IMG/VR virus record: IMGVR_UViG_3300031839_000368
Span: 1-20,458 of that record
DNA: 20,458 nucleotides
Reading direction: 5' to 3' (one strand)
Source of the DNA: a virus
The notes under the pieces are model-generated. The model was not told the DNA's origin, did not search any database, and saw only the letters and a list, made by a program, of their open reading frames with translations. Of the stretch, positions 1 to 5,526 are shown in pieces. A program made the translations under genes and the position numbers. Within the stretch, counting starts at the first letter, position 1; every line of letters begins with the position of its first letter.

Positions 1-163
1 TGCCAATCAATGCGGCATTACCAGCCGAAAACAATCGCTCGACCTCGTCCGGGTCTTGCGTTGCTGCTTTGAACCCGCCTTGGCAGACAGGTCTCTTCTT
101 AGTATCGCACGGGAAAACTGGATAGTCTTCCGCGACTTCTAAAGCTTTATCAATTAAACTCAT
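1..163 (-). CDS. Prim-pol type DNA primase, N-terminal part only
   Basis: Only the first 54 codons are inside the window; the gene continues beyond base 1. It starts at ATG 163-161, preceded by GAGGG with a 6-base gap, and its ATGA overlaps the methyltransferase stop by 4 bases. The visible residues resemble the start of the bifunctional primase/polymerase (prim-pol) domain: an N-terminal helix (ALEVAEDY), then VFPCDTKKRP, GFKAATQDPDEVERLF and GNAALIG. These match the family pattern 'vfP...kKrP...GfkdAT.Dp..i...f....n.aig'. Such proteins make primers, and often carry a helicase, for phage replication. The position after nuclease, SSB-like and methylase genes fits a replication module. The catalytic residues lie outside the window, so activity cannot be judged. 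Family moderately confident; full architecture unknown. Confidence 0.65.
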   Translation of the reverse strand, partial: MSLIDKALEVAEDYPVFPCDTKKRPVCQGGFKAATQDPDEVERLFSAGNAALIG

Positions 164-897
164 ATCAGTCCCTCAACTTCTAAAATTATTCTTCCGATTT
201 GTTCTGGGATTTGCGGGACGACCGCGTTTCCCAATGCTTTAATTCGGTGTGACCTTCTGGGAACCCCATTAGCCACTCGCCCCACGTTGGGTTCAGTTGG
301 CCAGACGTTTTGCTTGTTCTCGCCGCTTCCCGCAGGTTGCCGCGATACGTTTTCGACCCCATATACCTGTCCAACACAGCCCCCTTGCAGTCGCTCGCTG
401 TTGGTGTCGGCCACATTTTTGGCGACAATCCACACTCTGTCTCGTCTGTGCGGGGCATCGACACCGCAAGCTGGAATAACAAACGGCCTTGCGGCGTAGC
501 CTTCGGCTTCCAAGTCAGATAGCACCTCGTCGAGACCCATTGTGATGTGTCCAGCAACATTCTCGAAAATTCCCCAAGCGGGTCGGATTTCTTTAATAAG
601 CCGATACACTTCTGGCCAGAGATGGCGGTCATCTTCTGCGCCTCGTCTGACCCCGGAATAACTGAATGGCTGGCACGGGTATCCGCCGACGATAACGTCG
701 GGAAAAATTCCGTCTGCTCTGAGCCGCTCACCTGTGAGTTCTCTGACATCATTATAGATTGGCGTGTCAGGCCAATGCTTTCTGAGGACTGCTTTGGGAT
801 ATTCTTCGATTTCGCAAAACGCGACTGTTTCAAACCCTGCTTTTTCGAGGCCAATACTAAACCCTCCTATGCCGCTAAATAAATCTAATACTTTCAC
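160..897 (-). CDS. DNA (cytosine-5) methyltransferase
   Basis: This 245-residue protein has the conserved C5-MTase blocks in order. Motif I is DLFSGIGGFSIGLEKAGF (residues 5-22, SAM binding). Motif IV is GGYPCQPFS with the nucleophile Cys75. Motif VI is ENV (112-114), motif VIII is RRDRVWI (151-157), and motif X is ALGNAVVPQ (221-229). It transfers a methyl group from SAM to carbon 5 of cytosine. The segment between motifs VIII and X, where target recognition sits, is only about 60 residues, so the enzyme is compact compared with bacterial R-M methylases. The start is GTG at 897-895 with GGGAG six bases upstream. No cognate restriction enzyme is adjacent, so protection of phage DNA from host restriction is the likely role (inference). 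Its stop overlaps the primase start. Confidence 0.93.
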   Translation of the reverse strand: MKVLDLFSGIGGFSIGLEKAGFETVAFCEIEEYPKAVLRKHWPDTPIYNDVRELTGERLRADGIFPDVIVGGYPCQPFSYSGVRRGAEDDRHLWPEVYRLIKEIRPAWGIFENVAGHITMGLDEVLSDLEAEGYAARPFVIPACGVDAPHRRDRVWIVAKNVADTNSERLQGGCVGQVYGVENVSRQPAGSGENKQNVWPTEPNVGRVANGVPRRSHRIKALGNAVVPQIPEQIGRIILEVEGLI

Positions 898-931
898 GGA
901 ACGCTCCCACGTTTATCTCCCTCTGAAAGTC

Positions 932-967
932 GGGTCAGCACGGACGAGGGAGGAACCGCGCTGACCC
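932..967 (-). promoter_or_regulatory. Stem-loop after the SSB-like gene
   Basis: Arms 932-943 and 956-967 pair over 12 bp around a 12-base loop. The single non-Watson-Crick position is A.C on the plus strand but G.U in a minus-strand transcript, so the full stem exists only in the sense RNA. It sits between the SSB-like stop (983) and the methyltransferase start (897). No U-run follows, so it is not a classical intrinsic terminator. It could protect the upstream mRNA from 3' exonucleases or reduce downstream expression. Confidence 0.5.
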
Positions 968-982
968 TTCTTCACCCAGTGC

Positions 983-1555
983 TTAGAACTCGTCGTCCGC
1001 ACTAGCTGCTGGCTGCGTCTCGGGAGTAATAGACGCGCCACTGTCCGCACTATCATCCAATTCGGCTGGGCGGTCAATCCACGAAACAACCTTTAGGGTC
1101 GGTATTGTGGTCGAGCCTTTGCCAACTTTAGTTGGCACAGCACCTGAAAACTCAACGACAGGAACCTGACCAGCATGGTCGGCACTTGCCGCCTCGTATT
1201 CGCCATAGAGCGACTGGATGCCCATAGTTGCACCCGCACCGTTTGTCGCCCACTCCGCGACTGGTTCTTCGTCACCAAAAGCAGACTTGCTAAAGATGTT
1301 TACTTTGAACCCACGCTTCCACTGGCCTTCGCCAACTGGTCGCGCTGCGGGCGCATCGAGGCTGGCGTCCATCACCCATTCTGGTGCGCCACCCTCTGTA
1401 AACAGGCACCAGCCTGTCTTGATTTGTGCAAGGTCAAAAACCGCCTTGCTCAACTTCACCGCACCATCGCGGTTTTCCCAACTGGATGTTGAGGCCATAT
1501 ATTTGACATAGGGTTTGTAATTTCCTGTGCCACCATTTCCAAAACTTAAAGGCAT
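983..1555 (-). CDS. Probable phage single-stranded DNA-binding protein
   Basis: This protein has 190 residues. The first 165 look like a beta-rich domain with many aromatic and basic residues (YKPYVKYM, WENRDG, KTGWCLF, QWKRGFKVNIF). It is followed by a low-complexity acidic/Ala/Ser tail from about residue 166 ending in SADDEF. A flexible acidic tail ending in a hydrophobic residue is the hallmark of SSB proteins, where it contacts partner enzymes and competes with DNA. I do not recognise a strict family signature in the core, so the call rests on architecture and position between a RecB-like nuclease and the methylase/primase genes. The start is ATG 1555-1553 with a modest AGAGAG ribosome site. 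A stable stem-loop follows its stop, as is also the case for the capsid gene. Alternative: a phage protein of unknown function with an acidic tail. Confidence 0.55.
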   Translation of the reverse strand: MPLSFGNGGTGNYKPYVKYMASTSSWENRDGAVKLSKAVFDLAQIKTGWCLFTEGGAPEWVMDASLDAPAARPVGEGQWKRGFKVNIFSKSAFGDEEPVAEWATNGAGATMGIQSLYGEYEAASADHAGQVPVVEFSGAVPTKVGKGSTTIPTLKVVSWIDRPAELDDSADSGASITPETQPAASADDEF

Positions 1556-1587
1556 TTACATTTCTCTCTTTTTGCATGAAGCCATGA

Positions 1588-2352
1588 TTAAACCCCGAAT
1601 ACGCGCTTGGCTTCGCTACGCATAATCGGGTCATTCCAATAAAAACTGGAATAGGATGGGGCAAAGATGCTGGCAAGCTCAGTCGCGTCATTTGACAGCG
1701 ACAGGAACGTTTCCATTTTCTTTACCGTGACTTTGTATTCTTCGAGCAACTCCGCCGCCTCGTCTTTGTCGAGGTCGTATATTGCGAATTTCTTCGGCGT
1801 GACGTAGCAGAATTTGATGTCGTAATCGGGGCGCATCGCTTGATATAACGCGCCTTGCCGTTTGTGGTTGTCCATGATTTGACTTGGCATACGGCCAGTC
1901 GTCTTGAGGTCAATGGACAGGTTCGGGTCGGTATAGCTAAAGTCGTCAAAGCCCATAATCTCGACCGGGCAATTGTCGAACCGTAAACTCAACCGCGTCT
2001 GCGTTGCGGCTGGCCGGCCAAATGGTTTCATCGCCTCAATGGCGTTGGTGACGTAGCCTTCTAAATCGGCCATCGCCTTGTCGCGCCCATTGTCTGTCGC
2101 CATCAGTGCAGTCTCTTTAGCGAACCGCTTGCGTGCTGCTGCGACCGCGTCCTCGACTGACATCGTGCCAAACTCGTCGGTCAGGTATTGCTCCAGACCG
2201 TCTTCGGCTGCAATGCCGCGCCACATGTTTGAGTTACTGCCGCCGCGCACACGCATCGGGTAACGCAAAAGCCATGCGGCTGGGTCGTTGCGGAACATAT
2301 CAATGGCACTATAAGAAAGATGCCTAATTCCGTGTTGTTCAAATGCACTCAT
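1588..2352 (-). CDS. PD-(D/E)XK exonuclease, RecB/Cas4-like
   Basis: This 254-residue protein has nuclease motifs in the usual order. RGIAAEDGLEQYL (45-57) supplies the upstream Glu helix. GFDDFSY (134-140) and IDLKTT (147-152) form the catalytic D...DxK core. QGALYQ (166-171) is the Q..LYQ helix typical of RecB-family nucleases (PDDEXK_1 type). Expected activity is metal-dependent exonuclease on DNA ends during phage recombination or replication. The start ATG has GAGGG seven bases upstream, directly behind a strong promoter (2386-2414), so this is the first gene of its transcript and is followed by SSB-like, methylase and primase genes. No single-strand annealing protein of the Beta/Erf/RecT type is visible beside it. 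Fold call is strong; the exact polarity and partner are unknown. Confidence 0.82.
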   Translation of the reverse strand: MSAFEQHGIRHLSYSAIDMFRNDPAAWLLRYPMRVRGGSNSNMWRGIAAEDGLEQYLTDEFGTMSVEDAVAAARKRFAKETALMATDNGRDKAMADLEGYVTNAIEAMKPFGRPAATQTRLSLRFDNCPVEIMGFDDFSYTDPNLSIDLKTTGRMPSQIMDNHKRQGALYQAMRPDYDIKFCYVTPKKFAIYDLDKDEAAELLEEYKVTVKKMETFLSLSNDATELASIFAPSYSSFYWNDPIMRSEAKRVFGV

Positions 2353-2354
2353 TT

Positions 2355-2414
2355 TAAAACCCTCGTTTCAATTTGTTACTCTTTATCTATATTCAATGTC
2401 ACGCTCTGCGTCAA
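2355..2414 (-). promoter_or_regulatory. Sigma70-type early promoter and leader, copy 1
   Basis: On the minus strand the -35 box is TTGACG (2414-2409) and the -10 box is TATAGA (2391-2386), with a perfect 17-base spacer. The predicted start is near 2379. The leader runs from 2375 to 2355 and contains the ribosome site GAGGG for the nuclease gene. A T-rich tract lies just upstream of -35. This 60-base block is repeated without gaps at 4901-4960 with 48 of 60 identical positions. Confidence 0.85.
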
Positions 2415-2446
2415 CACAAAAAACGCATTTACTTGTGAAGAAGAGC

Positions 2447-2809
2447 CTACATGTTCACATCTGCGGTGGAGATGGTAATCTTGCACCCCTCAATATCGTG
2501 CGTCCAAAGCATCGTGATGCGCTGCGCGTGACAATCATCTGCCAGAACTTTGCAATGCTGCAACACGTCTAAAATGGGCTTTGCCAGATTATCCAAATCG
2601 CGGCGTCTTTTGTCGGGACGCCCAATTATAATTTCGATATTGAACGGATAGTCAATCTCAGGCTTTTGCTCTAGCTCTAAAGCCAGCGCAGCTTCACCTA
2701 GCCATTCTGTGTATTTTTTCGAGCGATACATCCGCCGACCCGAAATGCGCCACAGGGCGTTCACACTGGGCGGAAACGGCAAGTTGTAGCAATAAATGTT
2801 ATTTGCCAC
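2447..2809 (-). CDS. rusA: RusA-type Holliday junction resolvase
   Basis: RusA cuts four-way DNA junctions to resolve recombination or branched replication products before packaging. With start GTG 2809-2807 the protein is 120 residues, the normal size for RusA. It shows the N-terminal PFPPSVNALWR motif (11-21), the catalytic loop RRRDLDNLAKPILDVL (68-83, with Asp71 and Asp73) and LADD (89-92, with Asp91/92). This spacing matches the three essential aspartates of E. coli RusA. A longer in-frame start at 2866 exists, but it would lie deep inside the preceding regulator gene and lacks a ribosome site. GGGG seven bases before the GTG supports the short form. It overlaps the regulator stop by 11 bases. 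It is the last gene of the upstream early transcript, just before promoter copy 1. Confidence 0.9.
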   Translation of the reverse strand: MANNIYCYNLPFPPSVNALWRISGRRMYRSKKYTEWLGEAALALELEQKPEIDYPFNIEIIIGRPDKRRRDLDNLAKPILDVLQHCKVLADDCHAQRITMLWTHDIEGCKITISTADVNM

Positions 2810-3002
2810 GACGCAACCCCATGGCAAGTTCGAGCGGGCTGACTTCGTTGTCAGTCGCCGCAACAAGCCGCAGCATTATCTCAGGTCTTGGCATACGGTC
2901 GCCCAGACGATACTGAGTTACCGCCGACCGGCTGACGCCAATCTTTTTCGACATCGCATCGTCGGTCACGCCTTTGCCGCGCATGTAATCATTTAAAGTC
3001 AT
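2799..3002 (-). CDS. XRE/Cro-like helix-turn-helix regulator
   Basis: This is a 67-residue DNA-binding protein. A helix-turn-helix of the Cro/CI (XRE) family spans about residues 13-34 (VTDDAMSKKIGVSRSAVTQY), followed by the usual basic stretch RLGDRMPRPE and a closing helix. Its small size, with no dimerisation or cleavage domain, resembles Cro rather than a CI repressor. The ATG at 3002 is preferred over 3008 because GGGG lies exactly six bases upstream of it. It overlaps the previous gene by 14 bases and the next by 11. It sits inside an early operon, not divergently from it, so a simple CI/Cro switch is not visible here. The two near-identical early promoters are candidate targets (inference). 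Confidence 0.8.
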   Translation of the reverse strand: MTLNDYMRGKGVTDDAMSKKIGVSRSAVTQYRLGDRMPRPEIMLRLVAATDNEVSPLELAMGLRRGK

Positions 3003-3177
3003 TGCCATCCCCTTTATAGCCGATGATTTCTTCGAGCTTCCAAGTTAGTTTCTCGACCAAATCTTCGTCTGTTGTTTCCCCACGCATTCGGTGAGCATAT
3101 TCAACCACGCTTTTAACCTCGGTAAAGATTTCCGCGAAAGCCTCTTTGTCTGGCAGGCCGACCCACTTCGTTGTCAT
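2989..3177 (-). CDS. Small unknown early protein (62 aa)
   Basis: I do not recognise this 62-residue protein. It is acidic overall, mostly helical by composition, with a Trp near the N-terminus (TTKWVGLPDKEAF) and a middle segment YAHRMRGETTDEDLVEKL. No membrane segment or cysteine motif is seen. Its ATG overlaps the stop of the previous gene by one base (TAATG) and its end overlaps the regulator gene, so it is translationally coupled in the early operon. Coding assignment rests on the tight packing and ribosome coupling. Confidence 0.65.
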   Translation of the reverse strand: MTTKWVGLPDKEAFAEIFTEVKSVVEYAHRMRGETTDEDLVEKLTWKLEEIIGYKGDGNDFK

Positions 3178-3446
3178 TATTCCACGTCCATATTTTCGAT
3201 AGGTCGCTTGTCAAATTGGCGCAGCAATGTTGTGCCAGCTTCTAGCATATTCATAAGCTGATTTCGGTTCAGCGCGACAACAAAATAGTCGTTGCCATGT
3301 TTTACCGCAAGCTCGCACGGAAAGCCATCGACAGGGCAATTGCGCAGGTATGCCAAATCGGCTGGTGGTGCGTCATTGGTTTTGCTGACCGGGCTGTCGG
3401 TCGAGATGGTTGTTACCTCGCCGTGTTCATTTTTAAACTCTTGCAT
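3177..3446 (-). CDS. Unknown early protein (89 aa)
   Basis: Unrecognised soluble protein. The open frame can extend to a TTG at 3458, but ATG 3446 has GGAG six bases upstream and is the better start, giving 89 residues. The N-terminus is hydrophilic (QEFKNEHGEVTTISTDSPVS). The middle contains two cysteines spaced C-x6-C (RNCPVDGFPCE), which could form a disulfide or part of a metal site but has no partner pair. A C-terminal helix follows (LNRNQLMNMLEAGTTLLRQF). It begins 2 bases after the stop of the preceding gene and overlaps the next start by one base. Confidence 0.65.
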   Translation of the reverse strand: MQEFKNEHGEVTTISTDSPVSKTNDAPPADLAYLRNCPVDGFPCELAVKHGNDYFVVALNRNQLMNMLEAGTTLLRQFDKRPIENMDVE

Positions 3447-3447
3447 C

Positions 3448-3735
3448 TTAAACTCCAATATTTTCTAAAAAAGCAAATGTGCCAAACAAGATTACACCAA
3501 GACAAAACAATTCTGGTAACATTTTGACATTTTTGCCGACAGGCTTGGCTTGGATAACTTCAAGCTGACCGTCGTCGTTAACTATGCCAATGGTAAACTC
3601 TGGCTTGTCGCGCTCCTCACGCTCAAGCAAATCGATTTGGCGGCGCATCTTTGCCGCCGTTCTGTCGCGCTGCTGACAGACCCGATAGTCTTCGGCAAGC
3701 TCGTCTGCGCTTCTAAATGCAATTACCTCACCCAT
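3448..3735 (-). CDS. Small early protein with C-terminal membrane anchor
   Basis: Using ATG 3735 (GGAAG just upstream) the product is 95 residues. Residues about 10-48 are charged and heptad-like (RSADELAEDYRVCQQRDRT then KMRRQIDLLEREERDK), suggesting a coiled coil. The last 24 residues (MLPELFCLGVILFGTFAFLE) form one hydrophobic helix, so it is probably tail-anchored in the inner membrane with the coiled coil in the cytoplasm. I recognise no family. It overlaps the preceding gene by 13 bases. A membrane protein in the early region might affect the host envelope or superinfection, but nothing in the sequence specifies this. Confidence 0.65.
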   Translation of the reverse strand: MGEVIAFRSADELAEDYRVCQQRDRTAAKMRRQIDLLEREERDKPEFTIGIVNDDGQLEVIQAKPVGKNVKMLPELFCLGVILFGTFAFLENIGV

Positions 3736-3968
3736 TTCACTTCCCTTCCGTTCTCCATCATGTTCATCAACCGCGTCATCGACTGCTTGCTGTCTGGGTG
3801 CCAAACATCCACACGCTCAAGCGGACAAAGCTGCTCATACTCGGCACGCTCTTCCTTGTTCATATCAAGCCCTTGCATATACCGAGCGCGTGCGACCTTC
3901 CCTTCGGAGTTTGTCGCGTAATAAATCCAACCACCGTGGATTTCATCCATTTGTCGCCATAAAATCAT
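3723..3968 (-). CDS. Unknown early protein (81 aa)
   Basis: Unrecognised protein of 81 residues counted from ATG 3968, which follows the previous stop by one base with GGTGG upstream. An in-frame GTG nine bases earlier is an alternative start. It is rich in aromatic and charged residues (ILWRQMDEIHGGWIYYATNS; RYMQGLDMNKEERAEYEQL; VDVWHPDSKQS) and has no membrane segment. The WIYYATNSEGKVAR part looks like a beta hairpin. It is part of the overlapping chain of early genes. Confidence 0.6.
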   Translation of the reverse strand: MILWRQMDEIHGGWIYYATNSEGKVARARYMQGLDMNKEERAEYEQLCPLERVDVWHPDSKQSMTRLMNMMENGREVKWVR

Positions 3969-3969
3969 A

Positions 3970-4176
3970 TTAGCCACCGTCCTGTGCGCGACGGTCAATG
4001 TCGCAGGTCAAAGATGTTTGATTGTAAGGCACGCCAGCATCGTGGAAACGATACAGCCCGCGATAATAATTGATAGCGTCAATCAACGCGCCTTGCGTCT
4101 CGGCCACGATGTGCGCCGTGATTTTGCGTCCGCACTGCGAACGTCTTTGAAAAATTTGATAATCTTTAGTCTTCAT
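3970..4176 (-). CDS. Unknown early protein (68 aa)
   Basis: Unrecognised 68-residue basic protein. It opens MKTKDYQIFQRRSQCGRKIT and contains a predicted helix (AETQGALIDAINYYRGLYRF). Two cysteines are far apart. Its ATG overlaps the stop of the 33-residue membrane peptide (ATGA), indicating coupled translation. No conserved catalytic pattern is visible. Confidence 0.6.
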   Translation of the reverse strand: MKTKDYQIFQRRSQCGRKITAHIVAETQGALIDAINYYRGLYRFHDAGVPYNQTSLTCDIDRRAQDGG

Positions 4177-4274
4177 GATGCTAGTGCCTCCAACACTGTA
4201 AATAATGCAACCACGCCAGCCATCGTAATAATGAGGCCGACCAAATCCAATACGTCTTTCAAAATGTAATTCAT
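4173..4274 (-). CDS. 33-residue single-pass membrane peptide
   Basis: This small gene runs from ATG 4274 to TGA 4175-4173. A good ribosome site (AAAGGG, seven bases upstream) overlaps the end of the previous gene, and its stop overlaps the next start by ATGA. After a short hydrophilic head (MNYILKDVLD), residues 11-32 (LVGLIITMAGVVALFTVLEA) form one transmembrane helix. No family is recognised. The close coupling on both sides and the clean membrane segment make it likely to be real. Confidence 0.6.
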   Translation of the reverse strand: MNYILKDVLDLVGLIITMAGVVALFTVLEALAS

Positions 4275-4278
4275 TTTA

Positions 4279-4512
4279 TTACCCTTTGTCCCAAGTTTCT
4301 GGCTCAATAGCCATTGCTTCGTCAGCAATGCACTCGTTAAGTTCAGCCCACGCTTCGGCCTCGCATTCTTCTAAGCCAAAGAATGTTGTCGATGCGCTTG
4401 TTGTGCTGAATATATACGGGCGCTTAAGATACACGCCAATATCGTCGTGAGAGACAATGACCTCTTCAACCATGTGACGCAGGTTCTTGTCTATTTTCGA
4501 AATGTAACCCAT
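4279..4512 (-). CDS. Unknown acidic early protein (77 aa)
   Basis: Unrecognised 77-residue acidic protein. The first half has mixed strands (VEEVIVSHDDIGVYLKRPYI) and a Thr/Ser-rich patch. The second half is a strongly acidic Ala/Glu helix (EECEAEAWAELNECIADEA) that could mimic nucleic acid charge or mediate protein binding; this is speculation. Its ATG overlaps the previous stop by one base (TAATG). Confidence 0.6.
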   Translation of the reverse strand: MGYISKIDKNLRHMVEEVIVSHDDIGVYLKRPYIFSTTSASTTFFGLEECEAEAWAELNECIADEAMAIEPETWDKG

Positions 4513-4901
4513 TACTCTTCCCCTCTTAAAACAGTTTGACCATCGACATGCGTGCCAACTCGGTCGCGATATATTTTCATCAAAGCATCAGCAAAGTCGC
4601 TAGCTTTTCTGACCGACGTGTTGCTAGACACCCCCGACTGCTCCCGTGCAAGTGCTTGGTTTTTTGCCGCATACGCCAGCTCAACAATCTGATGGTTTGT
4701 CATACTCAAGAAATGGCCGACGCGTTTGTCGATGCTTTCTAACGTGCGACAATTATTGTCGATAACCACAACACCTTTGATTTTCATAACCCACGCGCTG
4801 TCCCTGTCGCCCCACATCTGTCTCGCGACTTTTGCTTCTGGCAAGTCAGGGACGTAATAACAAGCAAACCCTTGCTCAATAGTTTTTTTAATATGTTCCA
4901 T
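4512..4901 (-). CDS. Unknown early protein (129 aa), first gene behind promoter copy 2
   Basis: Unrecognised 129-residue soluble protein. The N-terminal half suggests an alpha/beta fold (GFACYYVPDLPEAKVARQMW, AWVMKIKGVVVIDNNCRTL). The C-terminal half is helical (MTNHQIVELAYAAKNQALAR, SDFADALMKIYRDRVG). It is the first gene of the upstream early transcript. The GAGGG ribosome site sits only four bases before ATG, because its leader is the same repeat as in promoter copy 1 but three bases shorter at the 3' side. First position in an early operon often holds host-takeover or regulatory genes, but no function can be assigned. Confidence 0.65.
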   Translation of the reverse strand: MEHIKKTIEQGFACYYVPDLPEAKVARQMWGDRDSAWVMKIKGVVVIDNNCRTLESIDKRVGHFLSMTNHQIVELAYAAKNQALAREQSGVSSNTSVRKASDFADALMKIYRDRVGTHVDGQTVLRGEE

Positions 4902-4960
4902 AAAACCCTCGTTTCAATTTGCTACCCCCTATCTATAGCAAACGTCACGAAACGCGTCAA
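4901..4960 (-). promoter_or_regulatory. Sigma70-type early promoter and leader, copy 2
   Basis: On the minus strand -35 is TTGACG (4960-4955) and -10 is TATAGA (4937-4932) with a 17-base spacer, the same spacing as copy 1. The leader 4921-4901 is identical over 21 bases to copy 1 (2375-2355). Between the boxes both copies share CGTGAC(A/G)TT, a candidate operator. A T-run lies upstream of -35. The block drives the operon 4901 to 2447. Confidence 0.85.
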
Positions 4961-4961
4961 C

Positions 4962-5134
4962 CCATTTTGCAAAAAATAATTACTGCCATGAAGCCAGCGA
5001 CACCGCCTGTCAGAAAATAAAGCAAACTAGCGACCGAACCGCTTTTGCCAAAGTTTCGAGTTTGTCCTGCTGATTAGCTTGGCAAACAAATCCATCAGCG
5101 TGCTGTTCCAAAACCAATGGTTGTATCTCATCAG
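4962..5134 (-). other. Intergenic stretch with two or three tiny overlapping frames
   Basis: This stretch lies between the M15 gene stop and promoter copy 2. One frame (ATG 5132, TGATG overlap with the M15 stop) encodes 34 residues, MRYNHWFWNSTLMDLFAKLI onward, basic and Trp-rich. A second frame, without ATG or GTG, reads like a soluble protein (EQHADGFVCQANQQDKLETL then AKAVRS) and stops at TGA. A third frame then reads LLYFLTGGVAGFMAVIIFCK, a clear membrane helix. Frames two and three differ by a -1 shift, so this may be one frameshifted tail-anchored protein. No convincing terminator hairpin is seen. Confidence 0.3.
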
Positions 5135-5526
5135 TAAGACCACACGGTCGGGCGTGGCCAGCCCTCTTTCTCGGTCAGGTCGTCGAGATGCAAAAAGCGC
5201 CCGTCGCCCTTCTGCTGCACGCCAATGCCTTGCCACCCAAGTTTCAACGCTAGGCGCATCAGCACATAAGCCTCGTTGCGCGACACAGCGATGTCAATTG
5301 CGCGGCCACTTGCGTGTGCGCCTGCCTTTGCCTTGCGTGCTTCGATAGGGTGCTGCGGGCATCTGTATGCACTCGTTATCTTCATGGGCTTGCCATAGGC
5401 ATCGCGCAATTCTTGCAGCTTCCACATCGTGTCGCTGTCCATCTCCGCGCGACCGCAATGGCTGCACGCCATTTCGCTTCGCGAAAAGTTTTGAAACTCA
5501 TCCCAATCGGGTTCAATTTTAGCCAT
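5131..5526 (-). CDS. M15-family peptidase, likely endolysin
   Basis: This is a zinc peptidase acting on peptidoglycan peptides (D,D- or L,D-type), placed at the end of the lysis genes. With ATG 5526 it has 131 residues. CSHCG (21-25) matches the short Cys motif often found before this fold. KITSAYRCPQHP (49-60) leads to the core. His71 and Asp78 in GAHASGRAIDIAV and His113 in FLHLDD are the zinc ligands of the Peptidase_M15_3/M15A type. There is no signal peptide, so it needs the holin to reach the wall. A longer frame to 5583 would sit inside the preceding gene; ATG 5526 overlaps that stop by 8 bases and is preferred. Endolysin role is inferred from the context. Confidence 0.85.
   Translation of the reverse strand: MAKIEPDWDEFQNFSRSEMACSHCGRAEMDSDTMWKLQELRDAYGKPMKITSAYRCPQHPIEARKAKAGAHASGRAIDIAVSRNEAYVLMRLALKLGWQGIGVQQKGDGRFLHLDDLTEKEGWPRPTVWSY

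Noticed and set aside
186-854. 222-codon frame on the minus strand overlapping the methyltransferase
   Set aside because: Lies inside the gene carrying all C5-MTase motifs; although some pieces read smoothly, no ribosome site or known motif supports it and two long genes in one strand segment are unlikely.
160-2352. Methyltransferase plus nearby PD-(D/E)XK nuclease as a restriction-modification pair
   Set aside because: The nuclease has RecB/Cas4-like motifs and heads a replication operon with an SSB-like gene; the arrangement fits recombination better than restriction.
2415-2446. Terminator after rusA
   Set aside because: A run of T is seen, but without a paired stem; it more likely belongs to the AT-rich upstream part of promoter copy 1.
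4962-5010. Intrinsic terminator at the end of the lysis operon
   Set aside because: A T-run is present on the minus strand (near 4966-4976) but no stable hairpin precedes it.
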